Counted from the first letter of the stretch, positions 10,072 through 22,545 are shown. The stretch: 64,000 nt of DNA from Icerya purchasi (GCA_039619475.1 CM077115.1:153487774-153551773); one strand, 5' to 3'. Translations and numbers: made by a program. Notes: generated by a model from the sequence alone, not told the origin.

Positions 10072-12840
10072 ATGACAGCAACAGAAAAGAAACAAATAAT
10101 TCGTTTATTAAACTTAAATATTAGCAGTTTTCGCAAAAAACTTGACGAATTTTCAATATTTCTCTCTGAGCAAGTTTCAGAATACAGCATTATAATTCTA
10201 ACAGAAACTTGGCTATATGCTGATGAAATTGTTAGGTATAACATTCCGGGATATAATATGTTTGCACAGTGCAGAGAAGAAAAAAGATCAGGTGGAGAAG
10301 TTATTTATATTAAAGACGATTTCAAATTTGTACATAGTGAAATTAAAATATCAACTGGAAACATAGTTAGTGGTATATTACATCTAGATAACAATCACCG
10401 TGTTTCTGTTGCAGGAATCTATCGCTTTTGCGATTCCTCTTTAAATAAATTTAATAATGATCTGCAAAATATTATTGACTTATCGCTAAATACTGCTATC
10501 ATTGCGGGTGACTTAAATATCAACGTACTAGATGCGAATAAAAACTCCTAATATCTTAATGTGTTATCTTCCAATGGGTTCACTAACATTGTAAATAAAC
10601 CAACTTTCGTTAAACATAAAGAAAGTTATTCATCATGTCTCGACCATATATGTATTCGAGGAGTTGAGCAAGATCAAATGAATCTGAATTCAGATTATGA
10701 AACTGTAAAAATCGCTTTTTCGGACCACTACGCAGTTAGCGCTAATATAAATATTGAGTATAACTACCACGCGAAACAAATACATAGCCATTATTTTTTC
10801 AACAAAGATCTTTTTCGAAATTATTTAACCTCCACAAACACAGAGTATATTTATAGTAGTACCGATGATATCGATAAAAAATTCGAATGGTTTGTTACAA
10901 CAATTAAAGACGGCATATCACACTGTAAACGTTTAAAACACTCGCGGAAAGAAAATAGTAAGCGACCCGAATGGATTAATGAGGAGATCTTATACTTAGC
11001 ACGGGAGAAAAATAGACTCTATAAGCTACAAAAATCGAATGTAAGTGCAAATACCTCAATAAAAAATAGATACAAAGAAGCATCTAAAGCAGTGCAAAGA
11101 GCAGTAAGAAAATACAAGCGAGAATACTACTCAAAACTATTACAAAAATATGGCAGTGATCAGAAAAAGTATTGGATGCTTGTCAACAATGTGTTACACA
11201 GGAAAAATGCTGCAATAGATGAAATTGAAATTGAGAAGTGCAAATTTAATGTAAATGACAATAAGAGTTTAATTGCAAACCATTTCAATAAATACTTCAT
11301 AAACTCAGTAAATGCTCTAATAGAAAAAAATTACACAACAGTAAGCACTTCTGATAGTAACACTAACGAATTAATGCATAGTATAAATTCCTTTGCGTTT
11401 GTAGGTTTTCTCAAGTGTGACATAAAAAAAGCAATATTATCGTTAAAAAACAAAACGTCCTTCGGCTCAGATGAAATATCGATAATGCTAATTAAAGATA
11501 ATATAAATTTTTTCATAGAACCTTTGACATATCTCTTCAACGAATCATTAAAGTCAGGTAAATTCCCCGAAATTTTAAAATCGGGTATTATCACTCCTGT
11601 ACACAAAGCTGGAAAAGAAACAGACGTCTCCAATTACAGACCGATTTGTATATTACCTACAATAGCAAAAATTTTCGAAAAGTGCGTAAAGGAATTACTA
11701 GTAAATTATTTACATCGTATTAAATTTTTCAATGAAAATCAATTTGGCTTTGTGCAAGGAAAAGGGGCCGACGACGCTCTGTACGATCATGTGACTTACA
11801 TTGCACAAAATTTAGAGTTAGGACGCGCGGTAGCAGCAGTATACTTAGACTTTCGAAAGGCATTTGATCTGGTTGACCACAGTATACTACTCAAAAAACT
11901 GTATGAATGCGGCTTACGAGGAAATATACATAACTGGTTTAAATCCTATCTCACTAAAAAAAATTATGTCACAAAAATAAACGGGCTATGGAGTTATAGT
12001 TTAACTCAGAAATTCGGTGTTCCACAAGGCAGCATTCTTGGACCCTACCTATTTCTAATATACATTAATGATTTATTAAATATAAAAATTTCCGGGAAAA
12101 TTGCCTGTTACGCAGATGATACAATATTAGTAACACACTCCCGGTTTCCAGAAATCTTACAAAACTTAATACAAAATGATGTAAATATAGTAGCAAAATG
12201 GATACGTGCAAATCGCTTAATTTTAAACACTGATAAAACAAAATATCTGTTATACACATATCAATACCAAATTAACTGGGATAGTTTTCACGTACTATTT
12301 CAAAATCAACCGATAGAAAGAGTAAAAGAGGTTAAATATCTAGGAATTTATTTAGATCAAAAATTAACCTGGTACAGACAAATTACGCATACCTCAATAA
12401 AGGCAAGAAAAATGAGTTATCTCTTCTATTACCTAAAACAATTTTTCTCCGATGCACAGTTACACAGATTATATCTATCATTATATCAACCGGTTATATC
12501 TTATGGAATCATACATTGGGGGAAAACAGCTTCAAGTTACATTAAACCATTACAATCACTTCAGAAAAAAGTTATTACAAACATAAATAATAAAAATAAC
12601 AAAAACAAAAAACTATTAAACCTCCAACAACTATACCAAGTTCAATTATTGAACTTTGTATATAAAAATAAAGAGAAATTCAATATATCAACCAAGTCAG
12701 GAACTACAAGAGCATCGGGGGTAGAGAAAGCGTGTATACCCAAAGTAAATAAACAGCACATGAGAAATCAAGCCTTCTATGCAGGCTCCGTTTTTTATAA
12801 TACATTACCAGAATCAGTTAAGATTCATTTGGCGAACTAG
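10072..12840 (+). pseudogene. LINE ORF2: APE endonuclease + reverse transcriptase, one stop
   Basis: One reading frame of about 922 codons interrupted by a single TAA at 10549-10551, between endonuclease motifs. Endonuclease landmarks are LNLN, LTETWL, AGDLNIN (before the stop), then SSCLDH and SDHYAV (after it). Reverse transcriptase landmarks are VHKAGKETDVSNYRPI, ENQFGF, motif A YLDFRKAFDLVDH (about 11,841-11,880), motif B GVPQGSILGP, motif C CYADD (YADD at 12,109-12,120) and motif E VKYLGIYLD. No RNase H domain follows. The protein would nick target DNA and prime cDNA synthesis on it. It is otherwise uninterrupted to 12,840. The stop separates the catalytic halves of the endonuclease, so this copy should be inactive unless the stop is read through. 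Confidence 0.85.
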
Positions 12841-14162
12841 AAAAAAAGGCGCAAGTATATTATTCAATCATTATATGCAGTGGGGAGATCTCTAGCAGTG
12901 TAATTTATGTCCCATCTAACTATACATACATCACGCATAATAAAACCAAAATAATCTTAAATCAGATAATTGCATAAAACTTGTGAGATAAATAGCCCTT
13001 TGAATACTCCTATTAGTTTACGACGAAACTATCTTCATAGCAGAATAAATTCGCTAAACCCATGCAGTACTCCAAGTATTTTCAAAATGATTTCACTTCT
13101 CCGATATATTAATAACGATAAATAAACATAACAGTAAGCACACTACTAGGTACAACATCTCTCAATAAATAAACTTTATAGAACAAACACTAAACCAAAA
13201 AACTACAATAAGAAAATCAAACGACCAAAAATCACAATACTTTAAATAACATCAGAAAAAGTAAATAAGAAAAGGTAAAAGAAAAATGAAACTATACAGA
13301 AATTTACAACCACAAATATTACGAAACATTCTAGAAATTAAAATACCATAACTTATAAAACGAAACAACAACAGAAATAAGAGTAATCTAGTTTCAAATA
13401 AAACAGAAAATTGCAATATACATAAAGTGTTCATTATGTAATTATTCTAAAAATCTTCAAAATTTTTACAACCCAGATAAAAACAATATAACAGCTTTAA
13501 TTAACAAACTGCTAAATAGCCGTGTCAAATATGTACATAACATTTTTATTACTCTAACCTATGTAAACAATGAATTGCAGTGCAGGCACATGAACTTTAA
13601 TAAATTAATCGTTGTCACATCCATAAAGTACACTACCAGTTTAAAATTTAAATTTTAATTATTAATTGCTCTTTTAGATATTCATTATCGTTTCCATAAT
13701 TTATAAAATATTATCTAAACACTATAACTGCATTTGCATTTTTTTTTCCGAAACAGTTATATGTTACATATTGTTTAACCTTTATACTTGCATGTTTACA
13801 CAGGTTTCTCAGTGCCATACTTAATGTATAATATTGTAAATTTTTGTTCATTTACTACAATTTTCTACATAGATTTCATTTTGTTTATGTTATTTCAATT
13901 AGTTCCATTATAATTTGTTCGACTTTCATACGTGCATGTTCACACAGGTCTCGCAGTGCCGTGCTTAATGTATTTTAATTTTGTTTTATATTAATCGAAA
14001 TAGTTCTTTTATAATTTGTTTAAATTTTATATTTGTATAGTTACACCGGTTTCTCAGAGCCATATTTATTATTTATTAATGTTGCTAATGTATTGTAATG
14101 TATACATTAAAACTATATTTGATTTTGTGTAACCACTACTAGCGCTTTGTAGCGCATTTGTG
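12841..14162 (+). other. LINE 3' untranslated region
   Basis: Non-coding, AT-rich. Its second half holds three related blocks around CAGGTTTCTCAGTGCC (13,801), CAGGTCTCGCAGTGCC (13,945) and CCGGTTTCTCAGAGCC (14,046), each preceded by TTTGTT(Y)... and followed by ATTTAATGTA-like text, so the 3' UTR carries ~100-145 bp direct repeats. These may help the reverse transcriptase recognise its RNA, as 3' UTR structures do in CR1-like elements (inference). Confidence 0.65.
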
Positions 14163-14205
14163 GATTCTTAATAATAATAATAAATTGAATTGAATTGAAT
14201 TATTT
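14163..14205 (+). repeat. LINE 3' terminal short repeats
   Basis: The element ends in (AAT)n followed by GAATT pentamers, which replace a poly(A) tail. Short tandem 3' ends are usual for CR1-related elements. Confidence 0.65.
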
Positions 14206-14214
14206 ATACTAGTT

Positions 14215-14335
14215 AATATTTTGATTGTAATTATTATTTTTATTAGTGTTATTATTATTATCATTATTACTATTGTTGTTCCTAATATTATTATCATTAT
14301 TACTATTGTTATTGCTACTACTACTGTGGTTGACG
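14215..14335. repeat. ATT/ACT-type microsatellite
   Basis: Imperfect trinucleotide run of ATT, ATC and ACT repeats. The two opposing open frames across it are composition artefacts (Ile/Val/Thr strings). Confidence 0.85.
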
Positions 14336-14495
14336 AGGGTATTATGATCATTCTTAGTAGACGAAATACCAGATTGAGAGACAGCCTCAATTCATTAGGA
14401 GGTAAGGAGGCTTCCGGCGAAACCGGACTGGAGGATTTCTTTTTGGACATTAAGTTTATGTTCATGACAATAAGAGATACGTTGTTTAATGGAGG

Positions 14496-15460
14496 TTTTT
14501 TTTTTTCTTTTTTTTTTGGGCGCGCCAGCGGCATTGACCCAACAACAAGAAAACTAAGCTAATAAATTAAATAATTAAGCGGTCCGAAATGGACGCAACA
14601 AAAGACAGCAGTGCGGACACCACAGAAGATGAAGGAAAGGAGAGGATAAAGGAAGAGTTATAGGGAGTAGGGAGACCTAATGACAGGAGCTGACTGTATA
14701 AAAGGTAGCGTTCGTTACGAAGAGCAGGACGCTCGAAGAAAATGAGATCAGCATTACATATACGAGGGGAGGATCACAATCGTGAAGAGAACAATCAGGA
14801 GAAGGCGACAAAGCAAATCGAAAGCGAGAGGAGGGGAGTAGACAATGATTTGGAGATGAATTAGGGTGACAATAGAAGAACGACGACTGAGAGGAATAGA
14901 ATGGAACCAAGACAGGGAACGAGGAATTGGCTGAATGAAACGGTAATGAGAATGACGATTAGAAAATAGGGAGGGATAAATATCCTGCCAAAGTCTGGCG
15001 TGATTGGAGGTAGATAAGGAAAGGATATCTGAAGAAGGAAAATGGTTGAGGAATGAATCAAGGCGACCAGCAGAACGAGCCAAAGAATCGGCTGCATCGT
15101 TGCCATCAATTCCGGAATGACTGGGGACCCACAAAAAATCAATGAGAATAGAACGGGATGACTGCAAAGTGGAGGTAAGAGAACGAATTGAGAGAATAAT
15201 ATTATCAGAGGAATGTGAAGGAGGAGAGGATATGGCTTGAAGGACGCCCTTAGAGTCCGAAATAATGAGGAATTGGGAAAGAACGCTTAAAGGGGAAATA
15301 TAAGAGATAGCCTGAAGGATGGCGATCGACTCGGCAGAAAAAATAGAGCAGAAGGAAGGAAGCCGGGAAGACTCAGAATGTCGAAGCGACGGAGCAGTAA
15401 ACGCACCACCCACGCCGTCCTCGCTCTGGAGGTTTAACATTTAGAAATGAGGCCCTTTAG
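14496..15460 (-). mobile_element. RNH-LINE 3' fragment (RNase H domain)
   Basis: A minus-strand LINE end. The A-rich tail lies at 14,496-14,517 (T-rich on plus) after CGCTGGCGCGCCC. The frame 15,440-14,754 (228 residues) encodes an RNase H-like domain: GVGGAF, FSAESIAILQAI, LIISDSKGVLQAI and DFLWVPSHSGIDGNDAADSLA. These carry the Glu and two of the Asp residues of the type I RNase H active site; the first Asp region (TDGS) is degraded to SEDG. After it, a shifted frame continues toward a Cys-rich C-terminus. RNase H in this position is typical of I- and some Jockey/R1-type LINEs. Reverse transcriptase is missing (5' truncated). This is the best-preserved RNase H copy of the family that recurs across the window. 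Confidence 0.7.
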
Positions 15461-16234
15461 ACAAACTCATCTAACAATACGACAGGTAAAAGATAAAAAG
15501 GAAGAAAAAATTTTTATAAAAGTGAAATCGAATGTGGTTATTTATAAACGAATGCAAACAAGCATTAAGCAACGTAAACAACTGCTTAAAGTAAACTTAA
15601 ATAAATAATAAGAACGAGCTCACTGACATCTACTTCTTATCAGTACGAGAGCAATTAACCGTGCGGTTATCACAACTATACCGAACAAAAACGAAATATG
15701 GAAATTACGATAATATAAAAAAATAAAATACTCGATCACGATAAATACAAACAGTAATTTTCTTCGATTTACCTATACATAAAATTAAAAAAATTTTACT
15801 TATTTTACTACATCGAAAGTTCTGAAAAGTTGGTGTAACAGATATATCCGTTCGCATGATGTTTAAACCAAAAAAAAAAAAGTAAAAAATTGGACTTGAC
15901 ACCTTTATTTAAATAAAATTCTAAAAACGTACTTAATGACTAAAAAATTATTGCTTAAAAATAATTTGGATTTTTTACGTAAGGTTAAAGTTATACTAAA
16001 TCAGCAAATGAAATGGTCGTACGTAAGAACAAATTGTTCTCGTTTAAAATTCCATCAGCACTGGTTCCTCATATAAAGCTGTTTTAATTATTACAGCTAT
16101 AATTATACATAAAAATGGAAATCATATTTAATATTTTTAAACGAGCAATAATTGTATGTATGTGTATTATTATTATTATTCTATCTCCCTCGTTGCCGAG
16201 TATGAGTGCCGCTTTACTGCTATTGATGTTTGTG
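15461..16234. other. No recognisable gene
   Basis: AT-rich, short frames only. Nothing identified apart from A-runs near 15,870-15,881. Confidence 0.5.
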
Positions 16235-16262
16235 TCGAAGATGGGATTGATGTGTATATATA

Positions 16263-16294
<32 letters not shown>

Positions 16295-16500
16295 ATATAA
16301 ATTTATTTCACTTATCTCGGAAACTGCTCCAACGATTTGGATGAAATTTGTACACTAGAGGTATTTTGGGCCAATAAAACGATCTGTCAAGGTATAATTC
16401 ATGGAAAAATTCGGTTTCGCGAGTTTTAAATGAATTTTTATGTTTTCATTATGATACAAATCAGGGTTGATGGCGAGATCTTTAGATGATTTGTTTTTCT
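16235..16500 (+). repeat. TG/TA microsatellite plus dispersed-repeat segment
   Basis: A TG then TA dinucleotide run (about 16,253-16,295) is followed by TTATCTCGGAAACTGCTCC and GATTTGGATGAAATTTG. A similar phrase (GCTGGACCGATTTTTATGAA) follows a TATA-rich run at 29.76-29.83 kb. Dispersed insect repeats often start this way; the family is not settled. Confidence 0.4.
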
Positions 16501-17779
16501 TTTGGAGTATTATTTTTTGATTTTCGAACGTCGTCGATTATCAGCTCTGGTAGTGTGGCCTTTGTTTAAGTATACCCTTATTACATTTTGCAGTGATTTA
16601 GTCGGGAATTTTTTCAAATTGGTTGGAAAATAGCTGATCACCGGTAAAATTACAAGACGTTTTCTATTTGCTTTTATAACAAATAAACCGATAAATAAAG
16701 TTGACGACGACCCTATATACCTAAAATATAATTTTTCTAATAAAAAACGTATAGAAATATATCCATAATAATCAACGTGTGCAGTCATTGAAAACATTTT
16801 TCAACTATCCGAAAAGCGAATTTGAACGACCTCTACATTTTCGTTGCGTTCAGTATTGAAAAGCAAAGTTGCGTGGAAAGAGGCTTTAAATTCATAAATG
16901 TGTTCATAAATTAGTTTTAAAATATTTCATGTTTTGCGAATATGTATAAGATTAAAATAAAGTTAAGAAGTATGCGATTCGTATCTAAGTATATTTTCCG
17001 AAAAAACATGCGGGTACTTCCTATGAAATTAAATAAATTAATAAATTGTTGGAATAAATCTAACATACAAGCAATCGCGTGTAAAATAAAATACGCAAAT
17101 GATCCCGGGTTAATCATCACTACGTAAAAAAGATTTTTAAGAATATAGCTATAGTAGGTGTATTATGAATAACTATCATATAAAATTTAAAGTTCTATTG
17201 GAATTAATAGTTAATGCAAATTTAATGTGATATTCAATTGAAACCCAGTTAAAAATTTTTCCAAATTCAACTTTCTCGTTAGTAAAAATATTGAAATTAA
17301 CATTTATTTAAGTAGAGTAATCTACTGCGTATTAATTTTGTCGAGTTTCCTTCATACTGACGGAATATTGCGAACAGTTAAATTGGCATACAAAAGTAAA
17401 TTGGTAGTTTAGAATTTGTATAGTAAATTACTAGAAAAATTAGAACGATATTTATTTTTTATTAGATTTTATTTCTTCTTTATTTTTGTCGGTAATTCGA
17501 TCCGAATTCTTTATTCGTGACCAAGTAAAAAAAATATATACATATATATATTTCTCATGGAACTACTATTTTCATTTACATTACGAAATAAAAATTAAAA
17601 ATAAATAAAAAAGACAAAAGATCGACGGCATTTAGAATTAAAACGTAACATTAATACTTTTACGAGAAAACAGGATTAAATACTAGTTATAATTAAATCC
17701 ATAGGTAACATTTATACAAAACTTTTATAGTATAAATTAAATTTCCCTGTTATAAAAAATGTTTTCATTGAGACTTTAA
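16501..17779. other. No recognisable gene
   Basis: AT-rich sequence with only short frames in all six directions; no motif found. Confidence 0.5.
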
Positions 17780-18120
17780 TTTTTTTTTGGGGAGGATGTC
17801 TGCTACCCCCCCCCCTTCGTGGATCCGCCACTATATATATATATATATATAAACTCAGCCATTTTGGCCTCGCAAAGGGTTGTGCCCCTTGACCCCTCTT
17901 GCTTTCATTTCTGTCTCTTTCTCTTCTATACTTTATATAAAATTATCAAAATTTACAACGTAATTCTTACTGGCATCAGCACAAAAAGAAAAACAAAACA
18001 TAATCACAAAAATCATATCCCAACATTTAACTTTTATTATATAAAATTAAGACATTTTTTCGTTACATTTTTCGTTACATATTTCATTACATAAAATTGG
18101 GACATTTTTTTGAGACATTT
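17780..18120. repeat. Dispersed repeat, copy 1 (pair with 36.8-37.2 kb)
   Basis: Starts with a C9 run, GTGGATCCGCCAC and a TA run, then GCCTCGCAAAGGGTTGTGCC and about 260 bp that align closely with 36,849-37,110. Shared blocks in order include CCCCTTGAC, GCTTTCATTTCTGT, TTTACAACGTAATTCTTACT and TAAAATTAAGACAT. Both copies directly follow a (TA)n tract. No coding capacity, so it is a non-autonomous repeat of unknown class. Confidence 0.8.
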
Positions 18121-19470
18121 TTTCTTAAGAATTCTTATTAATATATTATATATTTCCGGTATTTCACATTAAAATTTCTTCATACATATTTGTTTTACAT
18201 ATATTTTTTTACATGTCATATTGTTGTATATATTTCGGAGAGATTATTTATATGTTTATTAATGTTTGAATTACTTACGTTTGTTAGTATGTTGCACGCA
18301 TTATTACTTCTTGAAAAAGATATTTTATATTTTGATTTTAATAAACTAATGATTTTGTATATGGCTGAGCGTATTCCATGATCATGAAGCCTTAAGCCAC
18401 GAAATACGTTGGAATTATGTATAGATTGTTTTAATAAATGTTAGTTTCAGCATTATTAATATCGTGAATTACGAAAGTTCTCAGTGAAAATATTAGTATT
18501 TTTAAAATTATAATCTGTGTACAGGGGAATGAAAAAAAATAATGCGTATACGATTTTGCACATATGGTTTTAGTGAAATGTGTTTTCAAAGAGAATTAAC
18601 AATCAAAATTATATTGACAATATATCCGGACCAAAAAACAAACTAAAATAATAAAAGTAAATGAAAACAATTTAAAGTATACAAACTTCTATTATAGTTT
18701 TACCGGGTATCGAAGTTTTTCACGAACTGAAATTAAAAAGTTAACACGTAACACAGACAACACGAATATATCTATTTAACTTTTTCGAATGCGAAACGCT
18801 AGGCGGCATATTTTGTTCTTACAAGAATGTAATAAAATAATGAATGGAACAACGAATAATCATATAATTAGATACGAAATACTGTCTTATCAGCTTTATG
18901 CTGTATTGTGCTTTTTACAATTGTATTATTATTTTTCGGTAAATGGATTATCTCTTATCGCATTATTTAACAAAAACCACAGGTCGCGCTCAGTGCTACA
19001 TGAAGTTCGCTATAGAATGAACTTAATTAAATAGAAATGTTGCATTATTCTCAGTTAATCGTTTAGTTTCAGGTCGTTAATAAGTTTCGGTTGACGGAGA
19101 CGTGATCGAATTGTAATGAATTTTTATGCGTAGTGAAAAATGAAAACACTAACAGAAGTTATTTGTAAAATAAAGTGTACATATACGGGGGAAAAAAAAC
19201 CTAATTTAAAGTACTCCGTATGATGAAACATTGACAATTCACCGCGTTATTCAACCATCCAGATAGCTGGGTACTCGTAAGAATGATGTATAAAAATAGT
19301 ATATCTATTTTTAACCTTTTGTTTTTTTTTTAATGTAAATATTTAACAAACCACTTATAATTTACATAAAATAGTTTAGCTATTCATGTATTGAAATGCC
19401 ATAAGTCGATCTAAAATATTTATATAGTTGTAATTACTTTAGTTTTTTTTTGATAATAATTTTTTGTTAT
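18121..19470. other. No recognisable gene
   Basis: AT-rich; short frames (for example 18,190-18,381) have no recognisable domain. Nothing identified. Confidence 0.5.
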
Positions 19471-19474
19471 GAGT

Positions 19475-19860
19475 GGACCGTGAAATCACGGGGATTCCCT
19501 CACTGTGCGGCCACAATTGTAGGTAAAATTTCGTTCGCAACATTGCCAAATATGTAGAAAAATAATTAGAACAATAAGTATTTTTCAATACCTATTTATT
19601 AATTAATTAATAATTTGAAAAATGATAATGTAAAATCTCGTTAAATAAAGAAATTTTAATTTAATAACATAACTGATTTTTAATGTATTATGTTGTTATC
19701 CAACTAGCTTTTAAAAAGTTATAACTGTTTCTAAATTCTGCGCGTAAACTGGCAACGTCGTAGTAAATTTTACACGGCGGGAATTCCCTCAGCGAGCGAC
19801 CAACGAAAGGTTAATATGATCGGTAAAAATTTTCACTTTTCTTCGTTAACATGGACTATT
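19475..19860. repeat. Diverged local duplication around GGRATTCCCTCA
   Basis: Two related blocks: ATCACGGGGATTCCCTCAC followed by TGTGCGGCCAC at about 19,485, and CACGGCGGGAATTCCCTCAG followed by CGAGCGACCAAC at about 19,773. Both run into GGTAAAA-TTT text. They are 288 bp apart in direct orientation. Only these cores remain similar. Confidence 0.4.
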
Positions 19861-20104
19861 TTGTAAGAAACGGTTAACTATTTTCACATAGACCGCATTA
19901 ATTTAAAATGCATACAAATTTTTGTGGAAATCTATAAAAGCAAATATAGTTTTGTATATTATGTATTGTTATATTTCATTAATTAACATATGATTCTTTA
20001 AAAACTATTTTTGATTTATACTTTTAAATTCTATATTGTGTGACATAGGTTTTTAAAGGATGCTCCAGGAATAGGTGACAATAATCTCGTTCCCTATTTT
20101 TTTT

Positions 20105-20220
20105 TATATTCGATATAATAATATGCGTTTATCTGTCCACTCCTAGACGAAGGCCTTCCCCATCCATCCACTTTTGTTCTGCGCATTCTTCAACCACTTT
20201 TTTCCAGCAATTTTTTTTTT
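20105..20220 (-). pseudogene. 3' end of an RTE-type LINE
   Basis: Plus-strand text GTCCACTCCTAGACGAAGGC is the reverse complement of the conserved C-terminal coding end of a LINE ORF2 that is widely dispersed in insects (reading GEGLRLGVDR before a stop on the minus strand). It is followed on the minus strand by an AT-rich short tail, as in RTE-like elements. About 110 bp remain. The assignment rests on remembered family text, not alignment. Confidence 0.4.
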
Positions 20221-22278
20221 TTTTTTTTTTTGTGATCGCTAACCGAGAACAATATTATCTTTTGCTGATATCGTCAGTTAATTAATTAAATAATAATTTT
20301 TCGGTTGTTGTTCGCGTAATTATTGGTATTTTATTAGCTCATTGAAAATACCGACTATATTGTAAATTCCTTAGTAACCACTAAACTTGATCGGTTTTTG
20401 TTCTTATTATTTCTAATTCTTGCTCTTTTCGTAATTTTTTTTTGGATTTAGGTGTTAATTTCCTTATAATCATTTGATGCTTGCTTTTTTTCTCCATAAT
20501 ACTGGAGGAGGAAACTTAAAAGTATTTAGCTGATCTAGGAAAAAACGAAAATGAACAAAGAAGAGTCCTTCTAGTCGTATATTATACACATTCAAAAACA
20601 ATTTTTTACAAATTCGCATTCTCTATTTCGATTTCACTACGAAAAAAGTACGCTATTAGAGTGTACTCTCTTCGTTTTATCGTAGCAATTGCAGTTTGGT
20701 AAAATTTATAATTATATTTCTTTTACGTGTACGTATTTTTAGCGTGAAGCAAGAAGAGTACACGATCGTAACGGGCAGTGGTAATTTCGTAGTTTCTGCG
20801 TGAAATCACGAGAGAACATTGGGAAACGTGATCCAACTCCGTTAAGCAGCATCTAAACTCTACGAGCGAAGATCAGTGACAGCCAGAAGTCTATTTTCAT
20901 AACGCACGCAAGAACATCAAACGTATTTTTAGTATTATAAACCGGTATTTTTATTAGATAACGAACTCTAATCGAAAGTGTGCAACATTTACATTTCCGT
21001 TCAATTCGCGATAATTAGTGCACACTCGTAATAGGTTTAGTTACAGTCCGCACTTTTTCCCAGCCTATTTTAGCTGATATCGCTAATTCTTCCGGTTATC
21101 AGTGGATGAAAAGAAAAGGACATTTCTTACGTAATCAACCAGCATTGTTGATAAATGTATTCATTGTGCAAGGAAAACGCTGGCGACCTTTCATAGTGGA
21201 ATAGTGAACAAAGTTTTCGCCTTAAGCGATACATATCTCAAATGACATTTATATGAAAATTTAACGTGCGGCAACGAGTTGTTCGCAGACAGATTGTCCG
21301 ATTTATGATTTTGTATGGGAGAGCGGCGATCAGCAGTCAGACCGGGAAATATTACGAGAAACGACTATATTTAGTCAAGGTAGAAATTGTATCTGTGCAG
21401 TCGGTACATAAAGGCAGTCTTTATCTTGATTAACCTTTCTTTGTAATGCTAGTGATACCGCTCACCGATTTACTACCTACTTACTATATTTCAGTGAAAT
21501 ATTACACGCTGCTAAATTCGCAATAATATTGCAGACCTGCAGAATCAATAACGAAGGATAACTTAAAAATATAGCAATCGGTTCCCATAAAAATAATAAT
21601 AGAATTTTGAGATAAATGGAACATTTTTTGTTCATTTTGAGTCACGGTCAATTTTATTTTTGCAGTTCGACCGATGCAAAATTTAAAAAATCGCGACAAT
21701 TTCACTTTTGTTTTGAAAGCTCACACGTACCAGTCTGCATTTATTTGTGTAATAGTTATTAACTTTTGCTAGTATCCGTATATAAATGACTTATGATAAA
21801 AGATCGCATTAACGAATAATCAACTGAAGCGACATTGATTTCACTAGGATGACAATAGTTTCAAGCAGATGCATTCATTTACATCGAAATTTTAAAAGCT
21901 ATCAAGCTGAACAATTGTACAACAGATGTGTGAAATTCTCACGGTTTTGGCCAATAATTCGACCAATAATCAATCACACGCGCTTATTAAATCTAGCAAT
22001 TACCCAGCTATTATTTATTCACTGCTATTCAAGAAGCGAAACAAGTTCTCGCGCTGGAATATTACACTTCCGCTACTGAACAGTTAACTTATCGGCCGGA
22101 ATGAAAGTTTCGCACCTTTTATAGGTAATCTAATAGTTTCAAATTAATTGTGTTTACTCCGGGGATATTCGTTCAGTGCAAGTATATTTTCAGTGCGCAG
22201 TAGCAATATTCGAATCGAGGAGTTCCACTTTACGCTACCGTGTAGACCTCGAACTTCCTTAGAAGTCATTTCAAGTAA
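20221..22278. other. No recognisable gene
   Basis: Starts with a long T run (about 20,212-20,231), then moderately AT-rich, apparently unique sequence. GC rises around 20,640-21,300, which could be conserved non-coding or untranslated sequence of a host gene, but no exon can be supported. Confidence 0.4.
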
Positions 22279-22545
22279 ATGTTCCAATCGCGCGATGTCG
22301 AAGATTTGAAGTTAGTTCGAAGTCAATATTATTTGTTCGTTGTCAAAAAAGTGAAAATGAAACAAAATCCGTATCCGCTAGAGAAATCCTCACTTGGTCT
22401 ACTCAAAAACTATTTTAGTAGTGAATATTTGGATGGTTCTGGTGCAAAGGCCAGAAAGGCCGCAGAAATCACCGCAAAGGTCATAAATGCTGCAATGGGT
22501 CGCAAAGACTGCAAAAGAAGGTCACACCCGCTGCAATCCCGATGA
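22279..22545 (+). CDS. Unrecognised 88-residue frame
   Basis: An open frame beginning MFQSRDVEDLKLVRSQYY with a basic, Ala-rich second half. The second half comes from a degenerate GCTGCAAAGGT-type repeat (22,440-22,600), which weakens the coding argument. No domain recognised and no neighbour gives context. Confidence 0.15.
   Translation: MFQSRDVEDLKLVRSQYYLFVVKKVKMKQNPYPLEKSSLGLLKNYFSSEYLDGSGAKARKAAEITAKVINAAMGRKDCKRRSHPLQSR

Larger units (their letters stand above)
8160..14205 (+). mobile_element. CR1/Jockey-group LINE, near full length
   Basis: A ~6 kb non-LTR retrotransposon with ORF1 (8206-9099), a short extra endonuclease-like ORF (9778-10044), ORF2 (10072-12840, one internal stop) and a ~1.3 kb 3' UTR. 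It ends in AATAATAATAATAAATTGAA and further GAATT repeats rather than poly(A). An ORF1 with PHD-like finger plus RNA-binding region, an APE endonuclease, no RNase H domain and a short-repeat tail fit the CR1/L2/Daphne-type groups; the exact clade is inference. Coding regions are far better preserved than in any other element here, so insertion is relatively recent. A related decayed 3' end is at about 39,930-40,045. Confidence 0.8.

Noticed and set aside
11331..12259. Minus-strand ORFs at 11,331-11,633 and 12,065-12,259
   Set aside because: Antisense shadows of the reverse transcriptase frame.
14139..14562. Opposing ORFs over the ATT/ACT microsatellite
   Set aside because: Ile/Val strings produced by the microsatellite; no start context or domain.
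16115..16344. Two overlapping frames through the TG/TA microsatellite
   Set aside because: The Tyr/Ile and Cys/Val strings come from dinucleotide repeats.
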